64,000 nucleotides of DNA from Demequina muriae (lineage in GTDB: Bacteria; Actinomycetota; Actinomycetes; Actinomycetales; Demequinaceae). Below the pieces are notes generated by a model, which worked only from the letters and a program-made list of their open reading frames with translations, was not told the DNA's origin and made no database searches. Position 1 is the first letter of the stretch, and every line of letters starts with the position of its first letter. Below, piece after piece: positions 33,646 through 42,345 of this stretch. The DNA is taken from NCBI RefSeq assembly GCF_030418295.1, contig NZ_JAUHQA010000001.1:496001-560000 (forward strand), written 5' to 3'. A program made the position numbers and the translations under genes.

Positions 33646-34908
33646 ATGAAGAAGGCAGAGGGTTACCAGTCCATCACCGTCCCCGAGGCGCGACTCGACG
33701 AGTTCTTCCAGGTGGTCCAGTGGGCCTTCGTGGGCGAGTGGCTCATCGAGGACCGGCAGGACTACATCGACGCTCTGCCCGTGGAGCGGGCCCGCGGCCT
33801 CGAGGTCACGGACGAGCGTCGCGGCGCCGTCGGCGAGATCGCTGCCGTGCACGCGAGCTTCGGCACCGAGATGATCACCCCCGGAGGCCGTCGTGTCAGC
33901 GCGGCGGGACTGTCCTGGCTGGGCGTCCACCCGTCGCACCGCCGTCGGGGCCTGATGACCGAGATGATGCACGACCACTTCCGTCGGTGCCTCGAGCGCG
34001 GTGAGGCAGTGAGCACGCTGTACGCGATGGAGGCGGAGATCTACGCCCGCTTCGGATACGGCATGGGCGCGCAGACGGTCAAGGCGTCGATCCCGCGCGG
34101 CCCTCGCATGTGGAAGGTCGAAGGCGCCGACGAGCTCACGGTGCGACTCGAGCGTGCGGACTTCGATGCCCATGACCAGTTGGTCGCAGACCTGCAGGCC
34201 AAGCTCACCCGTCCTGGCACGATCCTCAATCCCGTGGGCTCCGGCCGCAACGCGCGCTTCACGGACCCGCTCGGCAACCGCAAGGGCATGGAGAAGTGGC
34301 GCATCGCCATCGTCGAGGACCGCGGCGAGCCCGTCGCCTACGCGTTCTTCCGCCGCAAGGCCGATTCTGACATCGGCATCCACGACGGGATCTGCCAGGT
34401 GCGCGAGCACGGTGCGCTCACTCCCGCCGCCTCGCAGCGACTGTGGGAGACGCTGACCGACTTCGACCTCGTCGAGACCACCTACACCGAGAATCTCGCC
34501 ACCGACGATCCCCTGCTGCATCAGCTCAAGGACGCCCGCGGGGCTCGCTCCAAGGTGATCGACAACCTGTGGGTGCGCCTGCTCGACGTCCCGACGGCGC
34601 TCCAGTCACGCGAGTACTTCCACGACTGCGACGTGACCGTGGGGCTCACCGACAAGCACGTCCCCGACAACGCTGGCACATGGCGCATCGTCGTCCGCGA
34701 CGGAGAGGCCACCGTCACCCGCGCCGAGGGCGCAGTGGCAGACCTGACCATGGACGTGCGCCACCTGTCCACCGTCTACTTGGGCGGCACCAGCGTCGAG
34801 TCGCTCGCCGCCGCCGGCCAGGTGCTCGAGCACACTCCTGGCCAGGCCCGCGAACTTGCAGTCGCGATGATGTCGCCTGTCGCTCCCCTGGCGAACTGGG
34901 ACTTCTAG
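33646..34908 (+). CDS. Eis-like GNAT acetyltransferase with sterol-carrier-like C-domain (copy 2)
   Basis: A 420-aa paralogue of the preceding gene with the same three-domain plan: GNAT loop LGVHPSHRRRGLMTEMMHDH, second GNAT-like domain, and an SCP2-like end (VPDNAGTWRIVVRDGEA) with terminal ANWDF. The copies are diverged, so the duplication is old. ATG 33646 lacks a spaced Shine-Dalgarno. A long hairpin follows at 34931 and separates it from the convergent rpiB gene. Substrate is not predictable. Confidence 0.88.
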   Translation: MKKAEGYQSITVPEARLDEFFQVVQWAFVGEWLIEDRQDYIDALPVERARGLEVTDERRGAVGEIAAVHASFGTEMITPGGRRVSAAGLSWLGVHPSHRRRGLMTEMMHDHFRRCLERGEAVSTLYAMEAEIYARFGYGMGAQTVKASIPRGPRMWKVEGADELTVRLERADFDAHDQLVADLQAKLTRPGTILNPVGSGRNARFTDPLGNRKGMEKWRIAIVEDRGEPVAYAFFRRKADSDIGIHDGICQVREHGALTPAASQRLWETLTDFDLVETTYTENLATDDPLLHQLKDARGARSKVIDNLWVRLLDVPTALQSREYFHDCDVTVGLTDKHVPDNAGTWRIVVRDGEATVTRAEGAVADLTMDVRHLSTVYLGGTSVESLAAAGQVLEHTPGQARELAVAMMSPVAPLANWDF

Positions 34909-34930
34909 CGACAGCGCCGCGCGCGAGAGA

Positions 34931-34975
34931 GGGACATGAGTGCGGGATTCCGCGTGAATCCAGCACTCATGTCCC
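34931..34975. terminator. 45-nt near-perfect hairpin between convergent genes
   Basis: The arms gggacatgagtgc-g-ggattc and gaatcc-a-gcactcatgtccc pair as 13+6 bp with one mismatch around a CGCGT loop. It can terminate both the Eis gene and rpiB. The outer arm contains the CATGAGTGC start of the dispersed repeat family. Confidence 0.8.
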
Positions 34976-35019
34976 GCCAGGACAGCACTGGAGCGGCAGC
35001 GGCCGCGTAAGTCAGAGGC

Positions 35020-35469
35020 TCAGCGCCGCTTCTCGTACGACGTCATCGCGTCGATGCGGCGCTGGTGACGAGCGTCGCCGCTGAACGGCTCGGCCACGAA
35101 GGCATCCGCGATCGCCGTGGCGTCCTCGAGCGAGTGCATGCGACCGCCGATGGACCCCACCTGCGCATCGTTGTGCTGGCGCGCGAGCCGCGCGGTCTCC
35201 TCCGACCAGATGAGCGCGGCACGGATGCCCGTCACCCGGTTGGCGGCGAGCTGCTCGCCATTGCCCGAGCCACCGATGACGATCCCCAGTGATCCCGGCT
35301 CGTCGCGCACGCCCTCGGCGGCGGAGATGCAGAACGCCGGATAGTCGTCCTGAGCGTCGTACTCCTCGGCACCGTGGTCCACCACGTCGTGGCCAGCGGC
35401 ATCGAAATGGGCCTTGAGGTGCTGCTTGAGCTCGAACCCGGCGTGATCGGCGGCGATATGGATGCGCAT
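35020..35469 (-). CDS. rpiB: Ribose-5-phosphate isomerase B
   Basis: A 149-aa LacAB/RpiB-family sugar isomerase of the pentose phosphate pathway. It has IHIAADHAGFELKQHLKAH at the start, GGSGNGEQLAANRV with the catalytic Glu of the actinobacterial type, and ALIWSEETARLARQHNDAQ. ATG 35469 lacks a Shine-Dalgarno; CAGGAT lies six bases upstream, so it is likely leaderless. It shares an upstream region with the divergent M13 peptidase gene, which contains a GCATCGGCC copy at 35566. Confidence 0.94.
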   Translation of the reverse strand: MRIHIAADHAGFELKQHLKAHFDAAGHDVVDHGAEEYDAQDDYPAFCISAAEGVRDEPGSLGIVIGGSGNGEQLAANRVTGIRAALIWSEETARLARQHNDAQVGSIGGRMHSLEDATAIADAFVAEPFSGDARHQRRIDAMTSYEKRR

Positions 35470-35591
35470 GGGACCATCCTGCCAGGCCCGCCCGCCAGCG
35501 CGCGCTCCGCAGCCCCGCAGCGCCCCCGACGCGACCTCGCCGACAGCGAAACCGTCCCAGCCCGCGCATCGGCCCCCCATAGGGTGAGGAC

Positions 35592-37529
35592 ATGGCACTT
35601 CATTCCGGCATCGACCAGTCCGAGTTCTCCCCCACCGTGCGTCCGCAGGACGACTTCTTCCGCTACGTGAGCGGCCCCTGGGCGGAGTCGCACGTCATCC
35701 CGGACGACCGCGCCGCTGACGGCAGCTTCTACACGCTGCGCGACGAGGCGGAGAAGCACACCCGCGCAATCATCGAGGCGGCGGATCCCGAGTCGCAGAT
35801 CGGCGGGCTGTACGCGAGCTTCATGGACGTCGAGCGCGCCAACGCCTTGGGCACCACGCCGCTCGAGGAGGACTTCGTGGCGATCGCCGATGCGCAGGAT
35901 CGCGCCGCGCTCGCCGTCACCATGGGTGCGCTGCAGCGCACCGGGGTGGGCGGCGCCGTCGGCTACTACGTGTTCGCGGACAAGAACGACCCCGACAAGA
36001 ACGTGGTCTACCTGTCCCAGTACGGGCTCGGCCTCCCCGACGAGGCGTACTACCGCGAGGATGCTCACGCGGAGACCCGCGAGAAGTACGTCGCACACAT
36101 CGACCGCATGGCGGCCCTCACCGGCGTGGGCTTCACCGGAGAAGGCATCATGGCGCTCGAGACGGCGCTCGCGAGCCACCACTGGGACAACGTCAAGACG
36201 CGCGAGGCCGAGCTCACGCACAACCCCACCACGCTGGACCGGCTCGTCGCCGAGGCGCCCGGCTTCGACTGGCGGGCGTGGGCCGACGCGATCCACCTTC
36301 CTGAGGCCGCGCACGACCTGCTGATCGCCGGCGAGCCGAGCTTCTTCGAGGCTTTCGCGCAGCTGTGGGCGGAGACGGCCATCGCCGACTGGCAGTCGTA
36401 CCTGCGCTGGCGCGTGGTGAACTCCCGTGCCCCGTACCTGACGGAGGAGATCTCCCAGGCGAACTTCTCGTTCTACGGCACGGTGCTCTCGGGAGCCACG
36501 CAGCAGCGGGAGCGCTGGAAGCGCGGCGTGGGCTTCGTCGAGGCCGTGGCGGGCGAGCTGGTGGGCCAGGAGTACGTGAAGGAGCACTTCCCGCCCACCC
36601 ACAAGGCGCATATGGATCGCCTGGTCGCGAACCTCATCGAGGCGTACCGGCAGTCCATCACCCAGCTCGACTGGATGACGCCGTCGACCAAGCAGCGCGC
36701 CCTCGATAAGCTCGCGCAGTTCACGCCCAAGATCGGCTACCCCGAGAAGTGGCGCGACTTCACCGGCCTGGAGGTGTCGCCTCACGACCTGGTGGGCAAC
36801 ATGCGCGCCTCGTCGAGGTTCGATGAGGACTGGGAGTGGTCCAAGATCGGCAAGCCGGTGGACCGCTCCGAGTGGCTGATGACGCCGCAGACGGTCAACG
36901 CCTACTACCTGCCGCTCGCTAACGAGATCGCTTTCCCGGCCGCGATCCTGCAGCCCCCGTTCTTCCACCCGGACGCGGACGACGCGGTCAACTACGGCGG
37001 CATCGGCTCCGTGATCGGCCACGAGATCGGCCACGGCTTCGACGACCAGGGCTCCAAGTACGACGGTCGCGGCAAGCTCGAGGACTGGTGGACCGAGGCC
37101 GACCGTGCCGCCTTCATGGAGCGCGCCAACCGACTCATCGACCAGTACAACGGCTACTCGCCGAAGCAGCTGAGCGACGAGCACGTGGTCAACGGCGCGC
37201 TCACCGTGGGCGAGAATATCGGTGACCTGGCGGGCGTCGAGATCGCGCTCAAGGCCTACGAGATCTCGCTCGGCCACCCCATCGCCGAGGCCCCCGAGGT
37301 GGACGGGCTCACCGCGACCCAGCGCTTCTTCATCGGATACGCCCTGACCGAGCGCATGGTCGCTCGCGACGAGTCGCTGGTCACGCGCCTGGCGATGGAC
37401 CCCCACTCGCCCAGCGAGTTCCGCGTGAACGGCATCGTCCGCAACGTGGGCGCGTGGTACGAGGCCTTCGAGGTCACCGAGGAGGACGAGCTGTGGCTCG
37501 ACCCCGAGGCGCGCGTGAGCATCTGGTAG
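35592..37529 (+). CDS. M13-family (neprilysin/PepO-like) zinc metallopeptidase
   Basis: A 645-aa M13 peptidase. The zinc site is HEIGHGFDDQGSKYD (HExxH), the third ligand lies in NIGDLAGVEIAL (ENxxD-type), and substrate binding is by NAYYLPLANEIAFPAAILQ. It has no signal peptide, so it probably acts in the cytoplasm on oligopeptides. ATG 35592 has TAGGGT six bases upstream, suggesting a leaderless mRNA. It precedes the Cys-rich small gene, which has its own likely promoter. Confidence 0.93.
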   Translation: MALHSGIDQSEFSPTVRPQDDFFRYVSGPWAESHVIPDDRAADGSFYTLRDEAEKHTRAIIEAADPESQIGGLYASFMDVERANALGTTPLEEDFVAIADAQDRAALAVTMGALQRTGVGGAVGYYVFADKNDPDKNVVYLSQYGLGLPDEAYYREDAHAETREKYVAHIDRMAALTGVGFTGEGIMALETALASHHWDNVKTREAELTHNPTTLDRLVAEAPGFDWRAWADAIHLPEAAHDLLIAGEPSFFEAFAQLWAETAIADWQSYLRWRVVNSRAPYLTEEISQANFSFYGTVLSGATQQRERWKRGVGFVEAVAGELVGQEYVKEHFPPTHKAHMDRLVANLIEAYRQSITQLDWMTPSTKQRALDKLAQFTPKIGYPEKWRDFTGLEVSPHDLVGNMRASSRFDEDWEWSKIGKPVDRSEWLMTPQTVNAYYLPLANEIAFPAAILQPPFFHPDADDAVNYGGIGSVIGHEIGHGFDDQGSKYDGRGKLEDWWTEADRAAFMERANRLIDQYNGYSPKQLSDEHVVNGALTVGENIGDLAGVEIALKAYEISLGHPIAEAPEVDGLTATQRFFIGYALTERMVARDESLVTRLAMDPHSPSEFRVNGIVRNVGAWYEAFEVTEEDELWLDPEARVSIW

Positions 37530-37595
37530 TCCGCACGGGGTTACCCTGGAGTCAGGCCCCGCTGTGGGGCTGTCGCCCACCTCTAGGAGGCACGC

Positions 37596-37700
37596 ATGGC
37601 TGAGAAGCAGAGCATCGACCTGATCGACAAGGGCGCTGAGACGCCCGCCGCCGAGAACACCGGCGGATGCTGCGGCGGCAGCTGCGGCTGCGGCAACTAG
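37596..37700 (+). CDS. 34-aa Cys/Gly-rich small protein
   Basis: A short frame begins at ATG 37596 after a strong AGGAGG six bases upstream and ends at TAG 37698-37700. The product has an acidic/polar N-terminus (MAEKQSIDLIDKGAETPAAE) and ends GGCCGGSCGCGN, four cysteines among glycines. A TACCCT -10-like hexamer lies at 37542 and a strong terminator follows at 37723, so the gene looks like a single transcription unit. Possible roles are metal binding, a redox peptide or a precursor of a modified peptide. No maturation genes are adjacent, and I do not recognise the family. Confidence 0.75.
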   Translation: MAEKQSIDLIDKGAETPAAENTGGCCGGSCGCGN

Positions 37701-37722
37701 TCGACCCAACAGTTCTAGACGG

Positions 37723-37758
37723 ACGGCGGGATCGGGCCTACGGGCCCGGTCCCGCCGT
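37723..37758 (+). terminator. Terminator of the Cys-rich small gene
   Basis: The stem acggcgggatcgggcc pairs with gggcccggtcccgccgt (one bulge) around a 3-nt loop and is followed by ttcgctttcc. It lies 22 bases past the stop. The rest of the gap to 37965 holds an imperfect dyad (cactgacctcc/ggagctcagtg at about 37807-37830), two GGCCGATGC copies and no gene. Confidence 0.85.
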
Positions 37759-37965
37759 TTCGCTTTCCCCACCCGGCCGATGTTCGGCTCGGCCTGCGGT
37801 CTCCCCACTGACCTCCCGCGCGGAGCTCAGTGAGGAAGACACACCTGCAGCTTCCGCACTGACCAATCTCGCCACCGTCAGTCCGGACGTCACAGCCGCG
37901 CGGCCGATGCGCTTGCCTGGGTCAGGCCAGGGCGCACGGCCGATGCGGGCGGCGGGCCGATGGCG

Positions 37966-38775
37966 TCACGCGCGCATCGGCACGCGGTAGCGCTGCGCCA
38001 CCTGGCAGCGGAACGGATCGCCATCGAGATAGACCTCGCGTGGATGCCCCGACGGGCGGCAGGGTCCTCGTGAAGCGGCGGCACGCACCGCGTCGAACGA
38101 ACGCAGAATGGTCGGGAACTGCACTTCGCCGAGGGGAACGTCGACAAAGAACTCGGATCCCGCGGGTTCGACACCGTCGGCGACTGCCCGGTCCGCCACC
38201 GGCACGCGTACTTCCACCGGCCCATCCGACTCCCAGCCGACCTCGCCGTGGTACACCACCACGAGTGGTTGGCTGCGGTCGACGGCCTGACCTGCGCGTT
38301 GTGCCATCGCGCGCGCCGTCTCCTCGATGTGTGCGGGCAGCTCGGCAGCGGTCGTATGCAGCGTGCGGGCCACGAAGGCCCGCTCGGCCACCTCCCGGCT
38401 GAACACCTCCACGCCGACGTCCGCCATCGGTGGCGACTCGGCGCCGAGCGCGATCGCGACGTTGTCCAAGAGCGCGAGGTTGCGCTCGTGACCGTGGATG
38501 GTCTCCGCCCGGTACTCGGCGATCACGGCGCTGCGATCGCCATCGTCGGCGTCGAGGACCGCACCGATCCGATCCAGTGGCATTCCCGCTCGTCGCAGCA
38601 GCGCGATGGAACGCGCGCGCTCCGCTTGCGCCTCCCGGTAGTACCGGTACCCCGTGTACTCGTCCACGAGGTCGGGCAGGAGCAGCCCTCGCCGTTCGTA
38701 CAGGCGCAACGCCTTCGCAGACAGCCACGTCAGTCGACTGAACTCTCCGATGGACAGTCGTGAGGAGGTGGTCAC
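37966..38775 (-). CDS. MerR-family regulator with GyrI-like effector domain (BmrR type)
   Basis: A 269-aa regulator: MerR winged helix (LSIGEFSRLTWLSAKALRLYERRGLL, DEYTGYRYY), a coiled-coil dimerisation helix, and a GyrI-like ligand domain from about residue 120 (VFSREVAERAFVARTLHTT to the end). BmrR-type regulators sense lipophilic cations and drugs. The GTG start at 38775 overlaps the stop of the GyrI-like gene (GTGA), so they are coupled. A CATACT hexamer seven bases upstream hints at a second, leaderless transcript. Confidence 0.9.
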   Translation of the reverse strand: MTTSSRLSIGEFSRLTWLSAKALRLYERRGLLLPDLVDEYTGYRYYREAQAERARSIALLRRAGMPLDRIGAVLDADDGDRSAVIAEYRAETIHGHERNLALLDNVAIALGAESPPMADVGVEVFSREVAERAFVARTLHTTAAELPAHIEETARAMAQRAGQAVDRSQPLVVVYHGEVGWESDGPVEVRVPVADRAVADGVEPAGSEFFVDVPLGEVQFPTILRSFDAVRAAASRGPCRPSGHPREVYLDGDPFRCQVAQRYRVPMRA

Positions 38776-39263
38776 CTCAACAAGTATGTGACTTCGATCG
38801 CCCACTTGCTGCGATCGGGCTCGGACTCCGGGTCCGTGAGGAACTGCTCGGTGCGCGCATGCCAGTGAATGCCGTCGGCGCGCTCGTCGATCGCGAGGTC
38901 GAGACCGTGCTCTCCCGCCCATGTCCACATCTCCGCGTGCACGCGGTCCAGGATGTCCGGGCCACCCTCCGGGCGAGCGACGAGGTAGCGGCCGGCCGGG
39001 ATCTCTCCGGTCTCGAAGCCGTCGCCGATCTCCATGCATGCAGAGACCGGCACCGAGACCGTCAGATCCATCGGCTCGGTCGCCGTCCGCAGCCGCCGGT
39101 ACTGGTAGATCGGGCCTCCGAGGGGGATGCCCCCGGCTTCCGCGAGAGCCGCATAGATCGTGGGCACGTGGGCATTGACGCGGCCCCAGTGCGCCAGCTC
39201 GCCGGTCGTGGAGACGCCCACCCAGGGACGCGCCGCACGCTCTTCGACAGTGAAATCAGTCAT
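38772..39263 (-). CDS. GyrI-like small-molecule-binding protein
   Basis: A 163-aa single GyrI/SOUL-like effector-binding domain: FTVEERAARPWVGVSTTGEL, then PIYQYRRLRTATEPMDLTVS, IGDGFETGEIPAGRYLVA and a final KWAIEVTYLL. Such domains bind small drugs, and stand-alone versions may sequester or hydrolyse them. It is the first gene of a two-gene operon with the MerR regulator, which has its own similar domain. ATG 39263 has GGAAG upstream. Confidence 0.88.
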   Translation of the reverse strand: MTDFTVEERAARPWVGVSTTGELAHWGRVNAHVPTIYAALAEAGGIPLGGPIYQYRRLRTATEPMDLTVSVPVSACMEIGDGFETGEIPAGRYLVARPEGGPDILDRVHAEMWTWAGEHGLDLAIDERADGIHWHARTEQFLTDPESEPDRSKWAIEVTYLLR

Positions 39264-39381
39264 GGTCTTCCTTTCGTGCACCATCCGCCTCTCGGAGGTG
39301 TCACGCACCAGCACACCGCTTCACCCAGGGGCAAGGTCAAGGCACGGCCCATGGCCGATGCGCGTGCGTGGGTCGCGCCCG

Positions 39382-41280
39382 TCAGTCGCGCTGCTCGGCC
39401 TTGAGCCGGGCGAACAGACCCCCCGCAGCGGTGAGCTCAGCCGCGGTGCCGGACTCCACGATGCGGCCGCCGTCGACCACGTGGATCACGTCCGCATCGG
39501 CGATCGTGGACAGCCGATGCGCGACCACCAGGGTCGTACGCCCCTCGGCGGCACGGTCGAGCGCCACCTGGACGATGCGCTCGCTCACGGTGTCGAGCGC
39601 GCTGGTCGCCTCATCGAGGAGCAGCACGGGCGGGTCCTTGAGGAGCACGCGCGCGATCGCGATGCGCTGCTTCTCACCGCCGGACAGCCGGTATCCCCTC
39701 TCCCCCACGACCGTGTCGTAGCCGTGCTCGAACCGCTGGATCTGGTCGTGGATGTTGGCGTCGCGGCAGGCGGCGATGAGGTCGTCGTCGCTGGCATCGG
39801 GCTTGGCGTAGCGCAGGTTCTCCGCGATCGTCGCGTGGAACAGATAGGTCTCCTGGCTGACCACGCCGATCTTCTCGACGATCGACTCGTGGGTCAGCTC
39901 CCGCACGTCCGCTCCCGCGAACAGCACCGCCCCCGAGCTCGCCTCGTGGAGCCGCGCCGCCAAGTACACCACCGTGGTCTTGCCCGCTCCTGAAGGCCCC
40001 ACGAACGCCACCGTCTGCCCCGGCTCGGCGACGAACGACACGCCATCCAGGGTGGGGACCGCATCGGCCGCCGCGTCGGGGTACCGGAAGGTGACGTCAC
40101 GGAACTCGACCCTGCCCACCGGGCCGGGAGCCTCGGCGGCGTCCCGCGCATCGGGCGCATCCACGATCGCGGGCGTCAGGTCCAGGTACTCGAAGATGCG
40201 GGCGAACAGCGCGCGCGACGTCTGCACCTCGAGGGCGACGCGCATGAGCGCCATCAGCGGGAACAGCAGGCGCGCCTGAATCGCGGTGAACGCGACCACG
40301 GTGCCGGCCGTGATGGCGGGCTCGACGCCCTGGTCGTTCGCACGGGCGATCAGCAGGCCCGACGCCAGGTAGATGACCGCCGGGACGGAGCTCATGATCA
40401 CGGTCACGACGCCGAAGAACCACTGGCCCGACATCGACAGCCGCACCTGCAGGCCGATCTGGTTCGCGTTCTCCGCGCCGTAGCGCCCGGACTCGAGCCG
40501 CTGCCGGTTGTAAACCTTGGACAGCAGGATGCCGCTCACGGACAGCGTCTCCTGAGTGATCGCCGTCATCTCCGACAGCGACTCCTGCGTGCTGGACGCG
40601 AGCCGCGCACGCACCTGGCCCACGCGGCGCTGCACCAGCACCAGCGCGGGCATGAGCACCACCGCGATCAGCGTGAGCCGCCAATCGAGCAGGATCATCG
40701 CCACGAGCGACGCGAGCACGGTCACCGAGTTGCCGACGATGCTCGAGATGAACGTGGTGAGCACCCCGGAGACGCCGCCCACGTCATTCTGGAGCCGGGA
40801 CTGGATCACGCCGGTCTTGGTGCGCGTGAAGAACGCGAGATCCATCGACTGCAGCTTGTCGAACAGGCGCATGCGCAGGTCGCCGGTGACCTTGTTGCCG
40901 ACCGACGCGGTCACATAGGTCTGCCACACCCCGAGCACCGCTACCCCTAAGAAGATCGCGATGACGAGCGCCACGAGTTCGATCAAGAGAGTGATCTGGG
41001 GCCCGCCGGCCGGGAACAGCGCATCGTCGAAGATGCGCTCGACGATGAGGGGCGGGATGACGCCGGCCGATGCGGTGGTCACCACGAGCGCGGCCGTGAG
41101 AATCAGCTGGCGCCGGTACGGGGCGAAGAGCGCGCCCACGCGGCGCCACAGATCGGGGATGTCAGGTGCATCCGCGTTCGCGGCCCGCTGCGCGGACTCG
41201 TCGCGACCGGCCGTCCCGCGGCTGTGACCGGCACCGCCCATCGCGGCACGGCGCGATCCGGGGGGTGCGGGCAGGCTCAT
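39382..41280 (-). CDS. ABC exporter half-transporter (fused permease-ATPase)
   Basis: A 632-aa type IV ABC exporter half. Six membrane helices span residues 50-330 (LILTAALVVTTASAGVIPPL is the first). The ATPase has Walker A GPSGAGKTT, Q-loop VSQETYLFH, signature LSGGEKQRIAIAR, Walker B VLLLDEATSALD and switch VAHRLST. It should work as a homodimer exporting lipids or drugs; the substrate is unknown. ATG 41280 lacks a Shine-Dalgarno and has TACGCT seven bases upstream. The promoter region is shared with the divergent CDP-alcohol gene. Confidence 0.93.
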   Translation of the reverse strand: MSLPAPPGSRRAAMGGAGHSRGTAGRDESAQRAANADAPDIPDLWRRVGALFAPYRRQLILTAALVVTTASAGVIPPLIVERIFDDALFPAGGPQITLLIELVALVIAIFLGVAVLGVWQTYVTASVGNKVTGDLRMRLFDKLQSMDLAFFTRTKTGVIQSRLQNDVGGVSGVLTTFISSIVGNSVTVLASLVAMILLDWRLTLIAVVLMPALVLVQRRVGQVRARLASSTQESLSEMTAITQETLSVSGILLSKVYNRQRLESGRYGAENANQIGLQVRLSMSGQWFFGVVTVIMSSVPAVIYLASGLLIARANDQGVEPAITAGTVVAFTAIQARLLFPLMALMRVALEVQTSRALFARIFEYLDLTPAIVDAPDARDAAEAPGPVGRVEFRDVTFRYPDAAADAVPTLDGVSFVAEPGQTVAFVGPSGAGKTTVVYLAARLHEASSGAVLFAGADVRELTHESIVEKIGVVSQETYLFHATIAENLRYAKPDASDDDLIAACRDANIHDQIQRFEHGYDTVVGERGYRLSGGEKQRIAIARVLLKDPPVLLLDEATSALDTVSERIVQVALDRAAEGRTTLVVAHRLSTIADADVIHVVDGGRIVESGTAAELTAAGGLFARLKAEQRD

Positions 41281-41388
41281 AGTCGCCAGCGTAATGCGCA
41301 CCGCGTCGTGGTCAGCGCTGGTGCACGCGGGTCCAGCGTGCTACCACGCCCCCGCAACCAGGGGGGATAACGTCTCATGACGGGTTTC

Positions 41389-41417
41389 TTAACTTTGGGT
41401 GAACCCCCTGCTAAAAT
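41389..41417 (+). promoter_or_regulatory. Predicted promoter of the CDP-alcohol phosphotransferase gene
   Basis: A -35-like TTAACT (41389-41394) and a -10 TAAAAT (41412-41417) are separated by 17 bases, in an AT-rich patch unusual for this DNA. The ATG at 41424 is six bases past the -10, implying a leaderless transcript. Confidence 0.65.
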
Positions 41418-41423
41418 TGTCGG

Positions 41424-42293
41424 ATGGCCATCCACACTCCGGTGCACGACAGCGGGTACCTCTTCGGCGAGGGCTCCGTCCGCCTGCACCCGCGACGCGT
41501 CGTGGATCCCGCACGCATCGATGTGCCGCTCGACAAGATTCGAGAGATCGGCCAGCCCCCGGCGATCCGCGGACGTGCGATGGCCGAGCACTGGAGCGCA
41601 TCGCTCTACTGGCGCAAGGTGTCGCCGCGTCTCACCCGGCGGTTCCTCGCCGCCGGCCTGAGCGCCGATGCCGTCACCGTGGGCGTGATCCTCACCGGCT
41701 GGATGGCCGCGCTGTCGCTGCTCATCCCGTCGATTGCGGGTCCGCTCCTGGCGGCCGTGTTCGCTCAGACGCAGATGCTCGTCGACGCCTCCGACGGCGA
41801 GGTCGCGCGGGTGCGCGGCACGTCGGGACCGCGCGGCGTCTTCCTCGACAAGATCGCGCACTACACGACCGAAGGTCTCATCCCGATCACGCTCGGGGCC
41901 TCCGTGGCGATCTCCATGGGCGACGTGCTTCCCCTGGCACTCGGCGCCCTGCTCGGGTCGATGGTGCTGATGAACAAGCTCCTCAACGACGCCGTTCACG
42001 TCGCCCGCGGCGCGGTGGGCATGCCGAACGTTCCTGACTCCCATGAGGCTCGCGAGATCGGGCGCCCGATGCTCCGCCTCGCTCGCAAGGCCTTCAACCT
42101 GGTGCCGCTGCACCGCGTGTATCACTCCGTCGAGATGACGCACCTGATCCTCATCGCCGCGCTCGTGCAGACTGTGGTGGGCGCTCCCGTGCTGTGGTGG
42201 ACGCTCATCGCGCTCGTGGCGATCACGCCGTTCGTGCTCGCGGGACACTTCGTCGCGATCATGGCGTCGCCCAAGCTCCGCCCCATTCGCTGA
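41424..42293 (+). CDS. CDP-alcohol phosphatidyltransferase-family membrane enzyme
   Basis: A 289-aa membrane enzyme of the family that transfers a phosphoalcohol from a CDP-linked donor. The signature begins DASDGEVARVRG and continues with GVFLDKIAHY. In most relatives the pattern is DxxDGxxAR...GxxxDxxxD; here the fourth Asp, the proposed catalytic base, is His (LDKIAH). The soluble N-terminus of about 70 residues precedes about six helices. Predicted roles are phospholipid or polar-head synthesis, but the altered residue leaves activity open. The promoter at 41389 makes it leaderless. Confidence 0.83.
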   Translation: MAIHTPVHDSGYLFGEGSVRLHPRRVVDPARIDVPLDKIREIGQPPAIRGRAMAEHWSASLYWRKVSPRLTRRFLAAGLSADAVTVGVILTGWMAALSLLIPSIAGPLLAAVFAQTQMLVDASDGEVARVRGTSGPRGVFLDKIAHYTTEGLIPITLGASVAISMGDVLPLALGALLGSMVLMNKLLNDAVHVARGAVGMPNVPDSHEAREIGRPMLRLARKAFNLVPLHRVYHSVEMTHLILIAALVQTVVGAPVLWWTLIALVAITPFVLAGHFVAIMASPKLRPIR

Positions 42294-42345
42294 GCTTCGC
42301 CGCGCTGCCCGCGCGCTCATGCCGCGGGCTCCCTAGGGTGGGCGC

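Noticed and set aside
35232-37808. An 858-codon open frame on the minus strand opposite the M13 peptidase gene
   Set aside because: It is a GC-rich antisense shadow: rich in Arg, Gly, Val and Leu, with no motifs, covering a clear peptidase gene and part of rpiB in another frame.
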